In this document: positions 1 through 8,401 of the stretch, piece after piece | How the letters are laid out: every line of letters begins with the position of its first letter | How positions within the stretch are numbered: the first letter of the stretch is position 1 | Source of the DNA: Pedobacter sp. KBW06 | GTDB lineage: Bacteria > Bacteroidota > Bacteroidia > Sphingobacteriales > Sphingobacteriaceae | Direction: 5' to 3' | DNA length: 64,000 bases | Assembly (NCBI RefSeq): GCF_003852525.1 | Contig: NZ_QAJL01000005.1 | Coordinates: 817,230 to 881,229 of the forward strand | Program-made: the position numbers and the translations under genes | The notes under the pieces: generated by a model | The model's database searches: none | Told to the model about the DNA's origin: nothing | The model's input: the letters and a program-made list of their open reading frames with translations, nothing else

Positions 1-1
1 C

Positions 2-667
2 ATGGCAATGATCCTCACGCTTAACCGCAAAACACATAAGGCATATAACCGGATCAGGGAAGGAAATTTCTCCCTGGAAGGATTGATCGGATTTAACCTC
101 CACAACTGCAAAGTAGCGCTGATCGGAACCGGAAATATCGGAAAGGCCTTTTATAAAATACTGAAAGGATTCGGCTGCACTGTTGTTGCCTATGATCCAT
201 GGCCAGATCCTGTTCTTGTTGAGGAAGGACTCGTTTATGGCACTATGGAAGAAGCACTTAAAGATGCAGAAATAGTTTCCTTACATTGTCCGCTGTCTGA
301 AGAGACGCATCACATGATCAATGCGGAGACACTCAAACTATTTAAGAAGGGCGCAATGCTGATCAATACCAGTCGCGGCGGACTCATTCATACACAAGAC
401 GTAATCGAAGCCTTAAAATCAGCTCAGCTTGGTTATCTTGGACTCGATGTATATGAACAGGAATCAAAACTCTTCTTCCATGATCTTTCAGGAGACATCA
501 TACAGGACGATTTGATCTCAAGACTGATTTCCTTTCCGAATGTACTGATCACCTCCCATCAGGGCTTTTTCACGAGGGAGGCGATGCAGCAAATTGCAGA
601 AATCACTTTTGCCAATGCAGATGCATTTGAATCCGGATTAACGCTGATTAATGAAGTAAAAGCTTAA
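2..667 (+). CDS. ldhA: D-lactate dehydrogenase (fermentative), 5'-truncated by the window edge
   Basis: NAD-dependent reduction of pyruvate to D-lactate in the cytoplasm. The visible 221 residues are the C-terminal two thirds of a D-2-hydroxyacid dehydrogenase. The Rossmann motif GTGNIG lies at residues 42-47. The catalytic set is present as Arg125 (in NTSRGG), Glu154 (in DVYEQE) and His186 (in SHQGFF). These match E. coli LdhA Arg235, Glu264 and His296 with a constant offset of 110, so about 110 N-terminal residues lie outside the window. The ATG at position 2 is an internal codon, not the start. The stop is only 6 bp from the stop of the convergent serine hydrolase. The sequence resembles LdhA more than other hydroxyacid dehydrogenases, notably in NRKTHKAYNR and FFHDLSGDIIQDD. 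Confidence 0.93.
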   Translation: MAMILTLNRKTHKAYNRIREGNFSLEGLIGFNLHNCKVALIGTGNIGKAFYKILKGFGCTVVAYDPWPDPVLVEEGLVYGTMEEALKDAEIVSLHCPLSEETHHMINAETLKLFKKGAMLINTSRGGLIHTQDVIEALKSAQLGYLGLDVYEQESKLFFHDLSGDIIQDDLISRLISFPNVLITSHQGFFTREAMQQIAEITFANADAFESGLTLINEVKA

Positions 668-673
668 TACTGA

Positions 674-2287
674 TTATTTTCTTTCCCACAAGATCGCCGG
701 CAACAGATATTTTTCGACGATTTCATCAGCCTGAATGTGCGCAAATGCTTTACCGTAGGCGGAAGCTGTGATCACAATCACAAGGGGCAGGTCTTTGAAC
801 ATATAGATCTTGTTTCCACCGTTTCCACTGCTATAATATACCTGGTAAGATTTGCCAGCTACCACAAAAGCCCTATTCCAAAAAAGAAATCCGTAAAACC
901 CCGGTCTATCAGCTGGAAGGACCTGTAATGGTGAAAGACTTTTCTCTACCCAGGATTTTTCGAGCAGCCGTTTGCCATGGTATAGGCCTCCATTTGAATA
1001 CAACTGACCATATTTCGCAAAATCAAGTGCACGTAACCTGAGTCCGCCACCACCAAAAGGTTTGCCCTGTGGCGTTCTTGCCCATTCAAATTTGTCTATA
1101 TCTAAAGGAGCAAACAACCTGCTTTTAGCAAATGCCTCTACGCCACCCGGGATATTTTTGTCGAGAATGTCCATCACCAAATTGGTACCCGCGGTAAAAT
1201 AGGACCAGCTTTTACCATTTTCCCGATCAGCAGCCATCGGAAGGTCCAATGTAAATTTGGTGTAATCGGCTGTTGGATACATATTTTCTTCATTTCCTGC
1301 AGAACTTTCTACCTCATCATTCCCTTCAAATGCCGCGCTCATGCTCAGCAGGTCTGCAATACTTACGCTATCCTTTTTGCCACTGTAATTGGCATAGTCC
1401 TGAAGCCTGTAGAACTCTTCTAGTTTCTGATTTTCAGAACGGACAAAACCTTCCCTGATGGCCATTCCTGTAAGTGTTGCGGTTATGGATTTGCTCACCG
1501 ACCTCGGATCGTGCAGGGTTTCTCTTTTTTCTCCATTGTAGTACTGCTCCAGAAGCAACTCCCCTTTCTTCATGACCACAATCCCGTTGATCATACGATA
1601 AGTCTGATCGGCCACCCTGGTATTGAGCGCAACAATCAACTCCCTGTTCAGTTTCGCTTTGGAAATCTTAAAACCACTTCCTGCAGCGATGGGCTGTGGT
1701 CCCATTGTCAATGGATCGATGATTTTGGGAATCCTTGTCACCTGGATTTGTGCCGCTGCCTGCACCGGACTGTATTTCAGGCCGTTTTGTTCCGCATAAA
1801 CGCTGATCCGGATTTCCAGCAGCTTTGGCGCTGTACTTAAAAGCGACATCCCTGCTTTTGCCATAAAGCGGTCCCAAAGGTTGATGCTCCATAAGCCCGA
1901 CCGGCTTGAGCTGATCAGCACGACATCCAGAGGACGATTAGTAGTCTTATCTTGTGGCAGAATGGCTCCCGGCCCGAGATTTTCAGTATACACCTTTTTA
2001 CCATCGATATAAAAATCGAAGCTGTAATTACCAATAGCCAAAAGATCTTCCGTTTTTACGGAAGGAGCGAGTTTGGCAAGTTCCGCCTGCAGGGAAGCAT
2101 CCGGCGATAACAGCAAATAGAGATCTTTGTCCGAACCTATATTATAGGAAGAAATCGCCGGAGCAGTCTGGAGCCCCTCTCTTGCAGGCCTGAAATCAAA
2201 AAAAGCCATTTTTTGTGCATAAGACTGCAAGGCAAAAAGCGGGAGTGTAAAAAGAAGGATTATGGCGTAAAATTTCGGTATCATCAT
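674..2287 (-). CDS. Secreted serine hydrolase, beta-lactamase/esterase fold (class C-like)
   Basis: A 537-residue exported protein with a signal peptide ending near SYAQ (residues 1-25). An N-terminal domain of about 190 residues has no recognised family. The C-terminal part (about 215-530) is a beta-lactamase/penicillin-binding-protein-like serine hydrolase. The nucleophile motif SVSK is at residues 263-266 after HDPR, and a glycine-rich SSGNGGNK stretch near the C-terminus corresponds to the third active-site strand. Members act as esterases, D-aminopeptidases or transpeptidase-like enzymes, and the substrate cannot be told from sequence. The AraC-type gene 60 bp upstream on the same strand (2348-3154) may regulate it. 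There is no reason to call it an antibiotic resistance enzyme. Confidence 0.85.
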   Translation of the reverse strand: MMIPKFYAIILLFTLPLFALQSYAQKMAFFDFRPAREGLQTAPAISSYNIGSDKDLYLLLSPDASLQAELAKLAPSVKTEDLLAIGNYSFDFYIDGKKVYTENLGPGAILPQDKTTNRPLDVVLISSSRSGLWSINLWDRFMAKAGMSLLSTAPKLLEIRISVYAEQNGLKYSPVQAAAQIQVTRIPKIIDPLTMGPQPIAAGSGFKISKAKLNRELIVALNTRVADQTYRMINGIVVMKKGELLLEQYYNGEKRETLHDPRSVSKSITATLTGMAIREGFVRSENQKLEEFYRLQDYANYSGKKDSVSIADLLSMSAAFEGNDEVESSAGNEENMYPTADYTKFTLDLPMAADRENGKSWSYFTAGTNLVMDILDKNIPGGVEAFAKSRLFAPLDIDKFEWARTPQGKPFGGGGLRLRALDFAKYGQLYSNGGLYHGKRLLEKSWVEKSLSPLQVLPADRPGFYGFLFWNRAFVVAGKSYQVYYSSGNGGNKIYMFKDLPLVIVITASAYGKAFAHIQADEIVEKYLLPAILWERK

Positions 2288-2347
2288 TTTTTTTGTACAA
2301 AAATAAGGCAGTGCGACTGCCCAATATAGAACGAGATTAACATCTGG

Positions 2348-3154
2348 CTAAAATTTAATGAGCCGCCTGAAAAATAATGGCGTATCTCCGCTAAACGCTT
2401 TGAAACACCGGATCATATGGCTCTGATCAGCAAAACCGCAGCTATGGGCAATGGTACTCAATGAGCTTCCCTTAAGGGAAAGCTGGGTAAATGCCCGCTC
2501 TACCTTTAACAGGCGCATATACTCTGCGATAGTACAACCGAAGTATTTTGTGAAAGACCTTGATAAATGAACCGGATGTACACCTGCTACGGCAGCGATC
2601 GTCTTAAGGTCCGGCGGACAAAGATAATTGTCCCGCAACAACGCACCTGCTTTATCCACCCATGAAGGCCTGAATTTGGATTCCCTGGCGACAGAAAAAA
2701 GGGGATTGATGGCCTCCATCACAAGGTTTTGAATTCCAAGTGCGCTCAGGTCATCCGCCATCTGACTTTCTCTCAATAGCTTATAAAACAGGATTTTTGT
2801 TCTGGGACAAGATATTTCAAAGCTTCCCTCTCGCATCTCCACATTAGGATACATTTCCCTGATCCAGCTTTGCCGGAGCTCAAGGTGCATCCCGCGGGTT
2901 TCTCCCGGAGGTTTGATGTTGTAATGCGATTCCTGGACATTATGGAACAACAGGCCTCCCGCCGAGAGGTTTACTTTACCTTTTTTATTGCCCTCAATCA
3001 CTTTTCCTGTTAAAAGAAAGGTGAAATAGACATTCTCATGGTGGTGCCAGTCTACGTAATCATGGGTGTAGGCCGTATTGGTCAGAATTAGCCCACCTGT
3101 TTCCAGCTTCTGACTGGTAACACCAAAGAACTCACCCGAACTCAATTTTTCCAT
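2348..3154 (-). CDS. AraC family transcriptional regulator
   Basis: A 268-residue soluble protein. The N-terminal half (about 20-110) looks like a cupin-type sensor, with HDYVDWHHHENVYFTF resembling a small-ligand binding barrel. The last 100 residues form the double helix-turn-helix AraC DNA-binding domain: the first helix pair lies around LKTIAAVAGVHPVHLSRSF, and the second around LSTIAHSCGFADQSHMIRCF followed by the GDTPLFFRR tail typical of the family. The gene lies just upstream of the serine hydrolase on the same strand and the two are likely co-transcribed. Upstream, toward 3618, is a repeat-bearing intergenic region. The effector is unknown. Confidence 0.9.
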   Translation of the reverse strand: MEKLSSGEFFGVTSQKLETGGLILTNTAYTHDYVDWHHHENVYFTFLLTGKVIEGNKKGKVNLSAGGLLFHNVQESHYNIKPPGETRGMHLELRQSWIREMYPNVEMREGSFEISCPRTKILFYKLLRESQMADDLSALGIQNLVMEAINPLFSVARESKFRPSWVDKAGALLRDNYLCPPDLKTIAAVAGVHPVHLSRSFTKYFGCTIAEYMRLLKVERAFTQLSLKGSSLSTIAHSCGFADQSHMIRCFKAFSGDTPLFFRRLIKF

Positions 3155-3198
3155 AGCCTGATTTAGAAGCCTGGCCCTAAGATTTGTTACAGCTTAAT

Positions 3199-3372
3199 TT
3201 GAGAAGAAAATTAGTCGAACAGCCCATTTCGCTGGCTAGATAATTTCAGAAGGAAATTAGTAGAACAGAACATTGTAACACATTTCGCTGACTAGATAAA
3301 TTCAGAAGGAAATTGATCAAACAAACCATCGCAACACATTTCGCTGACTGGAATTTAATTTCAGAAGGAAAT
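3199..3372. repeat. Tandem repeat, about 56-bp unit, 3-4 imperfect copies, in a 463-bp intergenic region
   Basis: The block TTCAGAAGGAAAT recurs at 3245, 3301 and 3360, with a diverged copy at 3199. The block ATTTCGCTGACTAG or a close variant recurs with TTTCGCTG at 3227, 3283 and 3339. The spacing is exactly 56 bp between the central copies; the first copy lacks about 10 bp and the last has 3 extra. Within a unit the two blocks are imperfect inverse complements (TCAG-AAG-GAAAT against ATTTC-GCTGA), so each unit can fold into a weak hairpin. The repeat lies between the divergent AraC gene (start 3154) and the ankyrin gene (start about 3618). The rest of this gap (3373-3617) holds no clear gene, only AT-rich presumptive promoter sequence. 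Confidence 0.85.
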
Positions 3373-3617
3373 GGGACAACAAAAGAAACTTAGTATTTCT
3401 GTGACCCGAATTTAAAGACCCGCGTATTAATCCGGGCAGGATCGCCGGATTTAGCAAACACCAGAAGCAGAAGAGAATCGTTTAAAAAACTTAATTACAA
3501 ACAGTTGAACTATAAATTTGCATATTTAAACCATAATAAGAACAACAGCCATGTGTGGCCGGCAAAACAAAGTTGCCCATAAAAACGACCTGGTCCACAC
3601 CATTTTAATTAACAAGA

Positions 3618-4298
3618 ATGTATAGGACAATACCAGACAATATGCAAACTGAAGAACAAGAAATGAAAAAACTGATTGACACTACAGCCTTCAAAGAGAT
3701 TGAAGCCAGACTTTCCGACCAACCAGAGCTCGCCAACCAGGGAATTCGATATGACGACCAAAATACCACCAAAGCGCATCCATTGCACCGGATTTGTGAC
3801 GGCGTATTTTCCGGAATCTATACTGAGGAAGCTGCAATTGCAATGGCAAAGATCTTTCTTAAATACGGAGCCAATATCAATGGTGGAGAATTAAAAGAAA
3901 AAGAAGACTCTCCGCTCACGGCCGCATCGAGCCTGCATGCGGATGAGCTTGCAATCTTTTATATGAATGAGGGCGCCGATATCCATCATGTTGGTTGTCA
4001 TGGAGGCACCGCCTTGCATTGGGCCTGCTGGTGCGGAAGAAGCAAAGTCGTTGAACAACTTCTGAAAAGAGACGCAGCAATTGACCAAAGATGTCTAGAT
4101 TTCAAAGCGAGTCCACTCTTCTGGGCAATTCATGGCCTCAAAAATGGTGGTTACCAGCGCATGGATGATTGCCTGGAATGCGTAAAACTATTGCTTCAGT
4201 CTGGCGCAAATAAAAGTATCCCTAATATTGACGGACATAGCGTATGCGATTTATTAAGCGACGAAGATGTAGCCCTAAAGGAACTTTTAGGAACATAG
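3618..4298 (+). CDS. Ankyrin repeat protein
   Basis: A 226-residue protein with no signal peptide. Ankyrin-type motifs run through most of it: AIFLKYGANINGG-like at about 75-95, LAIFYMNEGADIHHVGCHGG at about 112-131, TALHWACWCGRSKVVEQLLKRDAAID at about 131-156, and CVKLLLQSGANKSIPNIDGHS at about 188-208. Such proteins mediate protein-protein contacts and the partner is unknown. The start is uncertain: ATG at 3618 or at 3642 (second Met, MQTEEQE). Neither has a strong ribosome binding site. It stands alone between a repeat-containing intergenic region and the cytidylyltransferase-like gene about 105 bp downstream. Confidence 0.82.
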   Translation: MYRTIPDNMQTEEQEMKKLIDTTAFKEIEARLSDQPELANQGIRYDDQNTTKAHPLHRICDGVFSGIYTEEAAIAMAKIFLKYGANINGGELKEKEDSPLTAASSLHADELAIFYMNEGADIHHVGCHGGTALHWACWCGRSKVVEQLLKRDAAIDQRCLDFKASPLFWAIHGLKNGGYQRMDDCLECVKLLLQSGANKSIPNIDGHSVCDLLSDEDVALKELLGT

Positions 4299-4403
4299 CT
4301 GCCATCTTCAACGGTTGTAAAAATGGTCTTTTTTTCGATCTGGGTAAGCAACAGCGCCCTGCGATTCGTACATTAGTCTTATAAACCAACCAACTCTCAA
4401 ACG

Positions 4404-5102
4404 ATGGATAACTTTTCATTGACGGCACTCATTTCAATTCCGGAAGAGGCCGGATACTTTTTTCCCGACAGACATTTCCAACGCATCTCCCACAGCTCGC
4501 TGTACAGCGTCATGATTGATAAGCTTGAGGCTATCCCACAGGTTAGTAAGATCATTGTCAATACCGATTCAGCCAGAATTAAAAGCGACTACTCCCGCTC
4601 CGGAAAAGTAAAAGTGATAAACGTCTACCAGGCAGAACCTCAGGAGATCGAACTGGAACTGACCTCCGACCGGACGACCGAAGCTCTGCTCAAACATGTA
4701 GAGGGAGAACATTTCCTGCAGCTTGGACCTATTTTCCCTTTCCTGAAACAGCAGACGATCGATTACATGATCGAAACCTACGACAAGCATGTGGTTAATC
4801 CGGAGGAAGGCCAGCGCTACGATTCGGTTTTCAGCATCAGGACCTTGAACCGCAGATATTATGACAGCGACACGGACTTCATTCGCGAAGACCGTCCTAA
4901 CACCTTTGTCGAAGATGGCATCCTGCATGTGTTTAACCGCAAGACTTTCCTCGCCGGAGGCAATCGTAAAGTCGGTAAAAAACCTTATACCTGCGGTATT
5001 GAGGAGATCGAGAATCTGGCGATAGATTCGGAAGAGAATTATCAGCTAGCCGTTTTTATCGACGAAAACCGCCGTCGCTTTCCCCGTGTTTTCGGCAGGT
5101 AA
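4404..5102 (+). CDS. Cytidylyltransferase-like protein (acylneuraminate cytidylyltransferase family, degenerate)
   Basis: A 232-residue cytoplasmic protein with the layout of a CMP-sugar synthetase (NeuA/KdsB-type). It has a first strand with ALISIPEEAG, a helix SLYSVMIDKLEAI, strand KIIVNTDSARI, and an acceptor-side region HFLQLGPIFPFLKQQTIDYMIE that corresponds to the LLQPTSPLR segment of the family. The N-terminal nucleotide-binding signature (normally close to IPARGGSKGIPxKN) is not conserved: the Gly/Ser/Lys-rich loop is replaced by EEAGYFFPDRHF. It may use another substrate or have lost catalysis. No sialic acid or capsule genes are nearby. A strong terminator follows it. Confidence 0.65.
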   Translation: MDNFSLTALISIPEEAGYFFPDRHFQRISHSSLYSVMIDKLEAIPQVSKIIVNTDSARIKSDYSRSGKVKVINVYQAEPQEIELELTSDRTTEALLKHVEGEHFLQLGPIFPFLKQQTIDYMIETYDKHVVNPEEGQRYDSVFSIRTLNRRYYDSDTDFIREDRPNTFVEDGILHVFNRKTFLAGGNRKVGKKPYTCGIEEIENLAIDSEENYQLAVFIDENRRRFPRVFGR

Positions 5103-5136
5103 AGCACAACCGGCCGTCATTGCCCAAACCTCATCA

Positions 5137-5178
5137 AAAATCAAAGCCGCATTCAGATCTAAATGCGGCTTTGATTTT
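5137..5178. terminator. Bidirectional intrinsic terminator
   Basis: A perfect 17-bp inverted repeat (arms 5137-5153 and 5162-5178, core AAAGCCGCATT) with an 8-nt loop, flanked by A-rich and T-rich ends so it can act on both strands. It lies between the convergent genes ending at 5102 (+) and 5231 (-). Confidence 0.88.
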
Positions 5179-5230
5179 ACTACCTCAGCTGTGTTTTATG
5201 CTACTGTAACTAATGAAGCCATTTAATGCT

Positions 5231-6028
5231 TTATTTTGCTTTAACCAGGGTATCGCCTGGTAAATTTCCAAACCGTTTCTCTTGCATGCGGTCGTAATCC
5301 TTCACATAATCAGGATGCTCTGTTTTCATCAACCTGTCCCATACCCTTAAATACAATCCATAATTTCCTCTAAACTTCTGATGGTGCAGGTTATGGAAAG
5401 TAGAAGTATTGATGATTTCGAACAGAAAGGTATTCCTGAACCCTTTAGGCATAATCTCATAGCCCAAATGCCCGTAAACATTGATTACAAAGGAAGAAAG
5501 TGCAAACAGCATCAGCGTTAAAGGATGCAAAGGCATGGCAAACACCAATACGATCATCACTGCTCCTTCTGCTATCGCTTCCAGGAAATGAAAAGAATAA
5601 GAGGTCCAGGGGGAAGGATTGGTCGATTGATGGTGTACCAGATGGGTCAGCTTAAACAGTTTTTTATGGTGCAGAATCCGGTGCATCCAGTAAAAATAGG
5701 TGTCGTGTACCACCAGCGTAAGCACAAGGCTCACCGGAACCCACCATATCGGATAAGCATGTAAATCCGTATAAATAAAGGTATATCCCCTTATTCCTTC
5801 AGATAAAGCCAGTAGTGCCATCACTGCCAATACCATACTGGAAACAGAGGAATGCAGGATTTCCCGCAGGAAATCGGCCGTTCCCGCCAGCCTGCCTTGA
5901 ATTTTATTTCGCAGCAGGCTCTTGGGGAAAAGCAGGTAAAAAACTAAAAAAAAGATACCTGCAATTAAAAAATAACGACCTATCGTGAGGAGAAATGCCA
6001 AAATGATATTCTCAAAAGTTTGATTCAT
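5231..6028 (-). CDS. Sterol desaturase / fatty acid hydroxylase family membrane protein
   Basis: A 265-residue integral membrane di-iron oxygenase. The histidine clusters of the superfamily are all present: HDTYFYWMHRILHH (about 108-121), HLVHHQSTNPSPW (about 129-141) and HNLHHQKFRGNYG (about 215-227), interleaved with hydrophobic helices. Family members hydroxylate or desaturate sterols, fatty acyl chains, sphingoid bases or carotenoids, and the substrate here is unknown. It is the last gene of the minus-strand series beginning at 24997, separated from the upstream permease gene by 73 bp carrying an 18-bp repeat. It may therefore be an independent gene rather than part of that operon. A terminator lies downstream at 5137-5178. 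Confidence 0.88.
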   Translation of the reverse strand: MNQTFENIILAFLLTIGRYFLIAGIFFLVFYLLFPKSLLRNKIQGRLAGTADFLREILHSSVSSMVLAVMALLALSEGIRGYTFIYTDLHAYPIWWVPVSLVLTLVVHDTYFYWMHRILHHKKLFKLTHLVHHQSTNPSPWTSYSFHFLEAIAEGAVMIVLVFAMPLHPLTLMLFALSSFVINVYGHLGYEIMPKGFRNTFLFEIINTSTFHNLHHQKFRGNYGLYLRVWDRLMKTEHPDYVKDYDRMQEKRFGNLPGDTLVKAK

Positions 6029-6044
6029 AATTACTTATTTTTCT

Positions 6045-6116
6045 GAGTGATTTAGGTTTGCTGTATTATTTAGGTGTTCTGCATGATTTATAGGTCCTGT
6101 ATTATTTACGCTTTCT
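6045..6116. repeat. 18-bp tandem repeat, 4 imperfect copies
   Basis: Successive units at 6045, 6063, 6081 and 6099, each 18 bp, share the pattern TATTATTTAGG..T.CT; for example GTATTATTTAGGTGTTCT and GTATTATTTACGCTTTCT. The last copy overlaps the final codons and stop of the permease gene (stop at 6102-6104). The rest fills the gap before the desaturase-family gene. Confidence 0.7.
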
Positions 6117-8390
6117 GCGGATCAGGATCACCAGCCCCAACAGGAAGATGGCTCCCGGAATGATCCCATAATAAAATACCTGTAATGTTTTTACACTGGT
6201 CTTGGTCAGCGTGGCTACATTGTCCTTCGTCTCCGGCCTGCTGGTGTCTATCGGAAATTCCCCATAGGCAAACCATTTGAACACCCCTAAAGCAAAACCT
6301 CCGTTAATCGTCTGCATGTTCATGCGCGACAACTCCGCATTGCTCAAAAAGTCGGCATCACCAGACACCATGATCCGCTGTTCTTTGTTGTTCCGGTTTC
6401 TGGACAACATCAATGCAGTCGGATAACTTCCCCTCTGATCACCTGCCTGGGCATCAAATGTCGCTGCAGCAGAATCAAGCACCAGTTTTCCGTTTTTCAA
6501 CCAGCTGCTCTCCGCATTTGTCGTTAACAAAGGGTGCACCATAAAAGGACCATTGGGATCGTAGCTTAATGCAGCTGCTCCGGGCATGGAAACAACCCAT
6601 TTCCTTAAATAGTAGGGTTGTAATTCCGGAGTCATCGCCACTGCTCCTGCCGCTAAATTTGGAACCACCAGATCAATTGAATAATCTTTACTCTCCTGAA
6701 CCAAGGTTCCGCCGAGCATTTTCACCCCAAGGGAATCCAGCAAGGGATTTACAACACTCTGCTTCCCCGTTTCCCCGGCAATCATCAGGTTTCCACCCTG
6801 ATCAATATATTTCCCAAGCTTGGCGAGGGCAACCGGACTAAATGCCACTTTAGGGTCAGCAATCACCAATGCAGCAATTCCCGAAGGGATCTCGCCTTTT
6901 TCCAGAGAAACGCTGTCTACATCAAATCCCTGATTGATCATAGATCCTCTGCTCAGCTTGGTATTCGTTAAGGTTTTATAATCCCTATCGCCTATTTTGT
7001 CCATTCCACGCTGGTAACCATCGGTTGCAAAAACCACTTTAGGCGCGTTTACTATCAATCGTTTTAACGCGGCTCCGGTCTCCGCTTCTTTAGGCCAGAA
7101 ATAATTATCCGGAGAAAAGGTCCTTAGAAAAGTAGTTTTACCTTTATATTTCAACTGCATCACCACGCGTGCATTTTCCCCTTCCAGGTTGATCTGTTGT
7201 TTGATCTCTGCAGGCGTTAAAAACTTACGGAGGTCGAGTTTCATCAGATTCGACATAAACATCACGTAATAATTAAAAGTAACTTTCTGCTTTTTCAATT
7301 GTTCGGTGATGCCCGGGATGCTATCGTAATAGTATACCCATTTTAATTTAATATCTGGTTTAAAACGCAGATAAGGCTCCCAACGGGCAATGTCCTCAAT
7401 CCGCTGTTTCGGTGTGGCCTTACTGTAAGAATCTTCCATACCGTTGATGTATTCGGTCATTTCCACAGGATCATTTCCCATCTTTTTGAGGATTTCCTGG
7501 GTATATTTACTGATCGTATTCTGCTTCGTAGCGGTAGCATCGTAATAACCAATCATCTGCTGACGGGAACTGACATAGGTAACCGTTAAACCAATCGCCA
7601 CAATCAGTCCGTATCGCATCACCTGCTGCATCAGGGTTCCGGAAATCCTTTCCAGTTCCAGCTTGGCAATCGTGAAAGCCAGAAACATCCCGGAAATCAC
7701 AAGGTAATAGATCACGTCACGGCTGTTCAGCAATCCTCCCATCATACGCGCGGTACGGTCTGGCATAGACAAACTATGGGTCAGGTCGCGCAGCACATCA
7801 ACCCCCTGTCCAACAGTACCGATATAATTCATAAAACCCAGCGCCACAAAAGTACTGATTGCAGCAACCGCCTGATAGGTCGTTAAACTGGATACAAAAA
7901 TCCCGATAGCCGAAAAAGCACTGAGCATCAAATAAATAGCCAGCAGTGCCACTAAAACATGTGGATAATCAAAATGCGGAATATAAACGGCGCCAACCGC
8001 TACAAAAAGCGAGATCACTCCGACAATCAACAGGTTATAAACCAGCATCGCCACAAATTTCCCATAAATCACCTGGCTTAGTTTCACCGGAGAAGAATAC
8101 AGTAATTTGATACTCCCGCTACTCGTTTCCCTGCTGATGATGCCCATGGTGATTAAAGGGATATACAGGTACAGTTTATCCAGAATAGCACTAAGTACAC
8201 CACCATAGTCTAAGCTCATATACAAGCGATCGGTCAGACCGCTAACTTCTTGTCCACGCGCCAATTCAGGTAATTTGGGCGTAAACCCCATACTCATTTG
8301 TACAAACAGGATGAGCAACATTAGCCAGGCAATCGGCGAATAAAATAGCAGGCTGAGTTCCAGCCTGGCTATTTGTATGATTTTCTTCAT
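6102..8390 (-). CDS. Gld-type ABC transporter fusion: ABC-2 permease + GldG-like periplasmic domain (copy 2)
   Basis: 762 residues from the chosen ATG at 8390. Upstream in frame is only a TTG at 8405, and the paralogue at 13861-16170 begins at the same MKKIIQ point, so the ATG is preferred. The N-terminal part (about 1-250) is an ABC-2 permease with about six membrane helices, the first near LSLLFYSPIAWLM. A large extracytoplasmic region (about 290-700) resembles GldG/ABC_transp_aux, with LKWVYYYD, FATDGYQRGMDKIGDRDY and AALVIADPKVAFSP. A C-terminal helix ends in IRRKRK. It would pair with the ATPase at 16214-17137. Its start is 11 bp after the M16 protease stop, so co-translation is likely. 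GldG family members serve gliding or secretion in some Bacteroidota, but this locus lacks other gld genes. Confidence 0.85.
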   Translation of the reverse strand: MKKIIQIARLELSLLFYSPIAWLMLLILFVQMSMGFTPKLPELARGQEVSGLTDRLYMSLDYGGVLSAILDKLYLYIPLITMGIISRETSSGSIKLLYSSPVKLSQVIYGKFVAMLVYNLLIVGVISLFVAVGAVYIPHFDYPHVLVALLAIYLMLSAFSAIGIFVSSLTTYQAVAAISTFVALGFMNYIGTVGQGVDVLRDLTHSLSMPDRTARMMGGLLNSRDVIYYLVISGMFLAFTIAKLELERISGTLMQQVMRYGLIVAIGLTVTYVSSRQQMIGYYDATATKQNTISKYTQEILKKMGNDPVEMTEYINGMEDSYSKATPKQRIEDIARWEPYLRFKPDIKLKWVYYYDSIPGITEQLKKQKVTFNYYVMFMSNLMKLDLRKFLTPAEIKQQINLEGENARVVMQLKYKGKTTFLRTFSPDNYFWPKEAETGAALKRLIVNAPKVVFATDGYQRGMDKIGDRDYKTLTNTKLSRGSMINQGFDVDSVSLEKGEIPSGIAALVIADPKVAFSPVALAKLGKYIDQGGNLMIAGETGKQSVVNPLLDSLGVKMLGGTLVQESKDYSIDLVVPNLAAGAVAMTPELQPYYLRKWVVSMPGAAALSYDPNGPFMVHPLLTTNAESSWLKNGKLVLDSAAATFDAQAGDQRGSYPTALMLSRNRNNKEQRIMVSGDADFLSNAELSRMNMQTINGGFALGVFKWFAYGEFPIDTSRPETKDNVATLTKTSVKTLQVFYYGIIPGAIFLLGLVILIRRKRK

Positions 8391-8401
8391 ATTTTTTATA
8401 A

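Noticed and set aside
674..2287. Antibiotic-inactivating beta-lactamase
   Set aside because: The SxxK fold is shared by many esterases and peptidases, and the large N-terminal extension is not typical of resistance enzymes.
3199..3372. Possible CRISPR array
   Set aside because: Whole units, including the supposed spacers, are repeated at 56 bp, the copies are imperfect and no cas genes are present. It is an ordinary tandem repeat.
3551..3625. Short open frame beginning MCGRQNK upstream of the ankyrin gene
   Set aside because: Only 24 codons, overlapping the ankyrin start. The MCGR opening recalls SRAP-family proteins, but nothing else fits and no homology can be shown.
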